The notes below the pieces were generated by a model. The model was not told the origin of the DNA. It saw nothing but the letters and a program-made list of their open reading frames with translations, and did no database searches. A stretch of DNA of 12,261 nucleotides, from the NCBI GenBank assembly GCA_001430745.1, contig KQ481947.1, positions 78,739 through 90,999 on the forward strand. The letters are read 5' to 3'. How positions within the stretch are numbered: position 1 is the first letter of the stretch; every line of letters starts with the position of its first letter. Shown in pieces: positions 8,143 through 12,261 of the stretch. A program made the position numbers and the translations under genes. Origin of the DNA: Auxenochlorella pyrenoidosa (Eukaryota; Chlorophyta; Trebouxiophyceae; Chlorellales; Chlorellaceae).

Positions 8143-10733
8143 ATGCTTGCTCCTAGTCTCTGTATCACAGCGCTCTCTCTACCAACCGTGATGCTTGGGC
8201 ACCTCCCGGCTCTTCAGCCGCCCGCATCTGCGGGCCCCTTCATCGGCTGGGGCCCACAAGGCAGCAGCAGAGGGCGCAGCGCAGGCCAAGCACCTGGACA
8301 TGCTGCGATCACCCACCAGGCGCGCAAGGCCCGAGCAAAACAAGCCCGGCCTGCCAGCCAGTGCTGCCGCCACCCGTCTCCAGCCAATCCACCACCCAAC
8401 CGTTTGCCCTCTCTTCACTGCCCCCTTGCGCCTCCACCGCTGCCCCTGCAGACCAGTAGCACATCATTCTCTGCAAGCATATCCAGTGCCACAGCCACCG
8501 CCAGCAAGGCCGAGAGCAGCGGGCACAGCAGTGATGGCGGCAGCGTCAGCAATGCGGGCAACAGCAGCAAGGCCGGCAGCAGCAGCAGCAGCAACAGCCA
8601 CGGCCATGCCAGGTCGGCGAGAACGGTTGAGAATCAGCCACGGCTGCAGTCCTGGCTGCAGGAGCAGCAGGGCCTGCCAGAGGCAGAGGCGATGCAGCAT
8701 GCCAAGCGGCTTGTCCACGTGTTCAAGTCAGGTCATCAGGATGCCGCTGCGGCCGAGGAGGCTGCGCTGGGCAGCCTGCCCGCCACCTTTGCCTGGTGCC
8801 GCAGCCAGCAGCTATCCAATGGCCATTTCCTGACGGGTCTTGAGGTGGCGCAGCTGCTTGACTGGATGGCAGGCACACGGCACAGCAGCGTGGTCAATTT
8901 TGGCAGCACAGCGCAGCGCGACTGGCAGCTGCTGGACAGCTACATTGAGGCACACATGCGGCAGCAGCAGGATTGTGCGGCTGCAGAGGAGGGGCACGAC
9001 GAGGAGGGCGGCGGCACTGCCGTCAAGCTGCGCAGGCGCGCCTGCCTGGCAGATGCGCTGCAAGGCAACGCAACGGCAGCCCGGGCGCTGGCCATGCCTC
9101 CCGGGCATGTGGCAGCATGGTTCATTGCAGTTGAGCAGCACATGTCCAAGGCGGAGGTTGGTTCTGTGGTCTGTTCTAGCCCTGCGGCAGTTTGTGGCAG
9201 CCCCGCGGCAGCGCTGGCAGCCATTGACTGGGCAGCGCGTGAGCTGGGTGCAGTACACATTGGCACCTTTTGTCGGCGGGCTCCTAGTTTGCTGACAATG
9301 ACAGCAGGGCAGCTCAAGGAAAAGCTGGAGGCGCTGCAGGGCAGCCTGCAGGCGGCGGGGCTGGCAACTGAGCAAGCACGGCAGCTTGTGCTGAAACAGC
9401 CGAAGCTGCTGTACATGAAGGCAGACAGGTTGGCTGGCAGCGCAGCCTGGCTGCAGCAGTTCTTCCGCACGCCGGAGCAGCTTGGGGACGCAGTGTGGTG
9501 CAGCCCGCGGCTGCTGTCCAACTCGGCAGAGCAGCTGCAGGGGCAGGTTGACTGGCTGCAGGATCAGCTGGGCTGGGGCAGCCAGCGGGTGTTTGAGTTT
9601 GCCTGCAAGTACCCCCAGCCCTTTGCGACTGTGAACCTCAGCAAACCAGATACTGCTGCCAAGCTGCGCTTCCTATTGGAAGTGGTGGGTGTGGCGTCAG
9701 AGGAGGAGTGCATCGCCCGCTACAGCGGCTACCTGACAACAGGGCTGGAAACCATGGCGGCACGGTTCATTCTGGTGCAGGTGAGCGGCAACACCCTGCT
9801 CGTACAGCTGTGACACTTGCAGGTGCATCCTGGCCCTCCAGGCAGCATATGCTCATGTTTTGCCCAGCTGCTTGCGTTGCACTCGTCAGCTTGCCCAACC
9901 TCCCAGCCCAAACTCTCGGTTGGTTGGCTGCCCGCAGGAGCGTGCCCCGGGGCTCCTGCTTGGAAAGGATGGCAGGCCTTCCCTCTCATGGATAAGAGTC
10001 AAGCGGCGTGTTATGCAGCGGTGCGGGCTGAGCGCTGCGCAGCTGAACCAGCATGTCAGGGAGTGGCCTGCAAGCGAGCAGGGGCAGCGACTGCTGGCTG
10101 AGCTCAGGTGGGGGGAAGCGGCAAAGCTGGGAGGTAGGCAAATGCACGTTTGGCATAACCCTGCGGGTCTGCCTGAGCTACACCCCAACATGTGCCTCAG
10201 CGCTCTGACCAGTTTGCTTGAAAAGCAAGTGAGCGGCCGCACGCTGGGGAAGCTGAGGGTCAACCCCGTTGCCGGGCTGGGCAGCAGCGGATGCATAGCG
10301 GGCCTGCCACTAAAGGCGAGCGCATGCAGGGAGGGCACATGTCCACTGCCTTTTCCGCTGCAGCTGCACCGTGCTTGAGAGGCTTGGCTGCCCGTCCCCT
10401 TCCTGGCAGGTGTGGAGACACTTCCAACTGGCCGCGGCTGGCAGCCATGGCCTCCAGTGCCGACTAGGCACCAGCAGCAGACGCAGACAACGGCCGGCTG
10501 CGGCTTCCTGCCAGTGGGCCGGCCTGGCGAGGCAGCTGGAGCGGTTGCCGCCTGGCACGCAGCTCTCGTGCACATGCAACAGCAGCAGCGCCGATGGCAG
10601 GTACCGCGAGAGTAGCCCCGCCCTGCCATTCCCTCTTCTTGTCGTCCTGCTCATCTGTTTTCCATTCTCCGGGAGCTCAGAAGCACTTACAATAAATGTT
10701 CGAATTGCAGTGCGGATAACAGTCGGTGGATAG
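8143..10733 (+). CDS. mTERF-like protein, copy 2 (intact), probably organelle-targeted
   Basis: mTERF-family proteins bind organellar nucleic acid through stacked helical repeats of about 30 residues. Proposed exons: 8143-9780, 10004-10107, 10201-10228, 10410-10733, all in phase. Numbered from 8143, about residues 1-100 are uncertain leader. Residues about 105-165 are Ser/Gly/Ala-rich, possibly linker or transit region. From about 166 comes QPRLQSWLQEQQGLPEAEA and a helical region. mTERF-type repeats run from about 340 to 580: SKAEVGSVVCSSPAAV, FCRRAPSLLTM, EQARQLVLKQPKLLYM, DAVWCSPRLLSNSAEQL, VFEFACKYPQPFATVNLSKP, EEECIARYSGYLTTGLE and VMQRCGLSAAQLNQHVREWP. Donors are CAG|GTGAGC (9780), CTCAG|GTGGGG (10107) and CAA|GTGAGC (10228). 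The 10003 acceptor (CAAG) is weak, but its position is shared with copy 1. Exons 1 (from about 8640) and 2 are firm. The start and the last two exons are tentative: reading on past 10228 would instead stop at 10378, but that stretch does not keep frame between the copies. Confidence 0.7.
8450..8640 (+). repeat. Ser/Gly/Ala-coding low-complexity linker (AGC/GGC repeats)
   Basis: This short AGC- and GGC-rich run encodes Ser/Gly/Ala-rich sequence before the conserved mTERF-like body. The same place in copy 1 (about 5725-5820) holds a differently organised GGCAGCACT array. The two copies are hard to align here, so this tract evolves faster than the flanks. It starts at a good acceptor (CCCCTGCAG, ending 8450) and may begin an exon. 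Confidence 0.6.
10687..10691 (-). terminator. Candidate TGTAA poly(A) signal of the AAAP transporter gene
   Basis: On the minus strand the bases read TGTAA, the common green-algal poly(A) signal, about 170 bp after the transporter stop at 10859. It lies inside the end of the second tandem unit. The matching position in unit 1 (near 7886-7892) reads CACGCACAATTG and lacks the signal. A plus-strand AATAAA overlaps at 10691-10696. Confidence 0.5.
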
Positions 10734-10858
10734 ATAGCGAGCGCCACAGGCGGGGAGGAGCAGGGGAAAGCGGGCCCGCCGGGTGGAGGGCAGCGTGATG
10801 CCATGGCTCGTAGAGTTAACTCCAGTGTTGGGATGCCTCCTGTGCTGCTTAGGGCTGG
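10734..10858. other. Convergent 3' spacer between mTERF-like copy 2 and the AAAP transporter
   Basis: The spacer separates the two genes' proposed stop codons and contains no ORF or RNA gene that I can support. If the mTERF-like gene instead ends at 10378, the spacer extends back to there. The transporter's 3' UTR probably crosses it. Confidence 0.5.
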
Positions 10859-12261
10859 CTACCTTCCTGCCCAGGCGTCAAACCCGGAGGCAAGCACGGC
10901 TATGTTGCGGGCAGAGCCCACCAGGGACAGCAGCGCGATGACGGCGCACGAGCCGGCGATGACGAGGTTGAGGGCGAGCTCGGCGCCGCGCGGCCGCCGC
11001 GCCCGGATCCACATCACCGGGGGCAGGATAAAGGTGATGGGCATGAGGCCGATGGAGGAGATGAGGCCCCTGCGGGTGTGTGTGTGGGGTGGGGGGGGGG
11101 GAGGGCGCAGGGTGCGGTGTGCGATGTGCATGACCTGCAGGACAGCTGCCGGGTGCGCGCACACAGGGGCACGCCCCAGCGACGAGGCAGCCAGGCGGGG
11201 TGAGCGCTACCCAGCGCCGAAGCAGGCTGGGGCCGGGACGCACGCCGGGTGCGTTCCAGCGGCTCGCGCATGCTGCCCAGAAGGCTTTGCATGCCCGAGG
11301 GGATTCCAGGGTCCACCCCTCGGCTGCGCCTCACATGAGCTCGCCAAAGAAGGGCAGCAGGCAGGCCACCAGGGTGACGGCGGCCACGTAGGCGCTGCGG
11401 AACAGCAGGCGCAGCGTGAGCGGCCGCGGCGGTGCGCGCATGCTGTGCCGGATCCTCGTCTCCACGGCATCAAAGATCGGCATGGCAAAGACCTGCACGC
11501 GTGGGGGTTGGGGGTTGGGTTGTTGCCCAGGGAGGCAGGGAGGGCGGGGCCGCACAGGTGGGGAAGAGCAAGAGGCACATCGGCAGCCTGGCAGAAACCG
11601 CGGGCCCTCTGCACTGGGGCTCTGCCATCTGGCGGAAGTCCTCTGCATGGGTGATTGCACGGGCGCGTGCGCCGCACCTGCCAGGCAGCTGCCACGTGCA
11701 GTACCACCATGAGGTTGGCCGCCGCCATGAGCCCCACCGGCTCCGTGATGTTCAGCAGCACGTCTGGGGGCAGGGGGGAAGGAGGGAGGGAGAGAGAGTT
11801 GGAGGGAAGGTTGGTCTAGCCATCATCTGGTGGCCTCTTTGCCCACCCGCAGGGGCACCCCCGGGGTTGGGGGCGGGGCGCGACGGCTGCTGCAGCGCCC
11901 GGAACGGCCACACCTCGAGGGCAGGGTCGGCAGCGGTCGGGCACCCAGCAATCAGCATGACCAACGTCCAGCCCCTGCGCCGTGCCTGCCAGAGGAGGAC
12001 CCCCAGCCCCCCAAAAGCTGCGCCCGCCGGCCCTTGTCCCCGCCGGGGAAGGCGGGAAGCCACCTGGGAAGCCGGCGCTGCACCCACCCGAGGAGACCCC
12101 CGCGCCAAAGGCGGCGTAGCCGGTGATGGCCACTCCGTAGTAGGCCAGCACCACCACCACATACGACAGCCCCACGCCGCGCATCATGGTCCCCAGCGTG
12201 GCCGGCGGCCGCGCCAGCGTGGCCTGGATCTCCGGCAGCACCGCCTGGCCTACAGAGCATT
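10859..12261 (-). CDS. AAAP-family amino-acid permease, C-terminal part (5' part outside the window)
   Basis: A membrane carrier likely to move amino acids, such as proline or neutral amino acids, with protons. Exons on the minus strand: 12249 (or from beyond the edge)-12088, 11763-11678, 11492-11335, 11069-10859, with the stop TAG. All junctions keep phase and have GT-AG borders. The first visible residues are GQAVLPEIQATLARP; PEIQAT is typical of plant proline/GABA-type AAAP members. About five membrane segments follow: VGLSYVVVVLAYYGVAITGY, GLMAAANLMVVLHVAAAW, SAYVAAVTLVACLLPFF, SIGLMPITFILPPVMW and LVIAGSCAVIALLSLV. The loop VFAMPIFDAVETRI matches the family pattern in which the next helix is preceded by AxPxFD. 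About 205 residues are visible, roughly the C-terminal half. Substrate and target membrane cannot be told from this part. The exact start of the first visible exon depends on whether TAG at 12252-12250 is an acceptor. Confidence 0.85.
11072..11101 (+). repeat. GT-repeat plus poly-G tract beside an intron 3' end
   Basis: The plus strand shows GTGTGTGTGTG, then GGGGT, then a run of about 11 G. In the transporter pre-mRNA this is a C-run followed by CACACACA immediately before CCCGCAG|G, so it serves as the pyrimidine-rich tract of that acceptor. Length polymorphism is likely. Confidence 0.8.

Larger units (their letters stand above)
7917..10709 (+). repeat. Second unit of the 2.8-kb tandem direct duplication
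   Basis: Head-to-tail partner of 5137-7899, starting about 18 bp after it. Order and orientation are the same. Identity varies strongly along the unit: nearly complete over 8641-8949, moderate through the rest of the mTERF body, and low in the Ser/Gly linker before it. I see no terminal inverted repeats or target-site duplication, so unequal crossing-over fits better than a mobile element. The stretch 7917-8142 holds no separate gene that I can support. Confidence 0.85.

Noticed and set aside
9860..10378. Single uninterrupted ORF as the mTERF-like C-terminus, with introns retained
   Set aside because: It includes the intron region between 9781 and 10003 and a stretch after 10228 that does not keep frame between the two copies; splicing fits better, although the 93-bp intron 10108-10200 is frame-neutral.
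9886..10629. 247-codon minus-strand ORF opposite mTERF-like copy 2
   Set aside because: Same reasoning: antisense shadow, Cys/Ser-rich composition, frame not shared with copy 1.
10691..10696. AATAAA as a plus-strand poly(A) signal
   Set aside because: It is a possible signal but overlaps the minus-strand TGTAA; AATAAA is not the usual signal in green algae, and copy 1 has no match.
5137..10709. Mobile element as the cause of the duplication
   Set aside because: No terminal repeats, target-site duplication, or transposase or reverse transcriptase coding; introns are retained in both copies, which excludes retroposition.

Overview
The window looks like nuclear DNA from a GC-rich green alga, most likely a Chlorella-type trebouxiophyte. 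This is inferred from small exons split by introns of about 90-330 bp with GT-AG (and some GC-AG) borders, heavy CAG/GCN codon use with Ala/Gln/Gly-rich low-complexity stretches, an mTERF-family protein, a plant-type AAAP amino-acid permease, and a TGTAA-type poly(A) signal. I see no prokaryotic operon, rRNA, tRNA, CRISPR array or recognisable transposon.

Layout. (1) 1-3768, minus strand: a hydantoinase/oxoprolinase (HyuA-like) gene in at least ten exons; its 3' end lies beyond base 1. All exon phases fit except in exon 1, which carries an apparent one-base frameshift. (2) 3769-4386: a spacer shared with a divergent plus-strand gene. (3) 4387-5070, plus: an unrecognised 227-residue protein with a lipidation-type N-terminus (MGICVS) and three repeats of an Ala-rich helix followed by an RFVF-type strand. 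(4) About 5137-10709: a tandem duplication of a roughly 2.8-kb unit carrying an mTERF-like gene on the plus strand. The first copy is broken by an in-frame TAA and by a damaged 3' exon; the second is open. (5) 10859-12261, minus: the C-terminal exons of an AAAP-family amino-acid transporter, convergent with the second mTERF-like copy; its 5' part lies beyond the window.

The genes do not form a pathway. The HyuA-like protein should act on a cyclic amide or lactam, the permease should move amino acids across a membrane, and the mTERF-like proteins probably bind organellar nucleic acid. The part most worth attention is the mTERF pair: one live and one decaying copy, with a 309-bp block differing at only 3 positions beside clearly diverged sequence, which suggests gene conversion. 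Other points are a triplicated 5' splice site in the HyuA-like gene, its two GC-AG introns, and a leader intron that may decide whether the 227-residue protein can be N-myristoylated.

All exon borders were derived by eye from splice motifs, phase and remembered family conservation; none is backed by transcripts.
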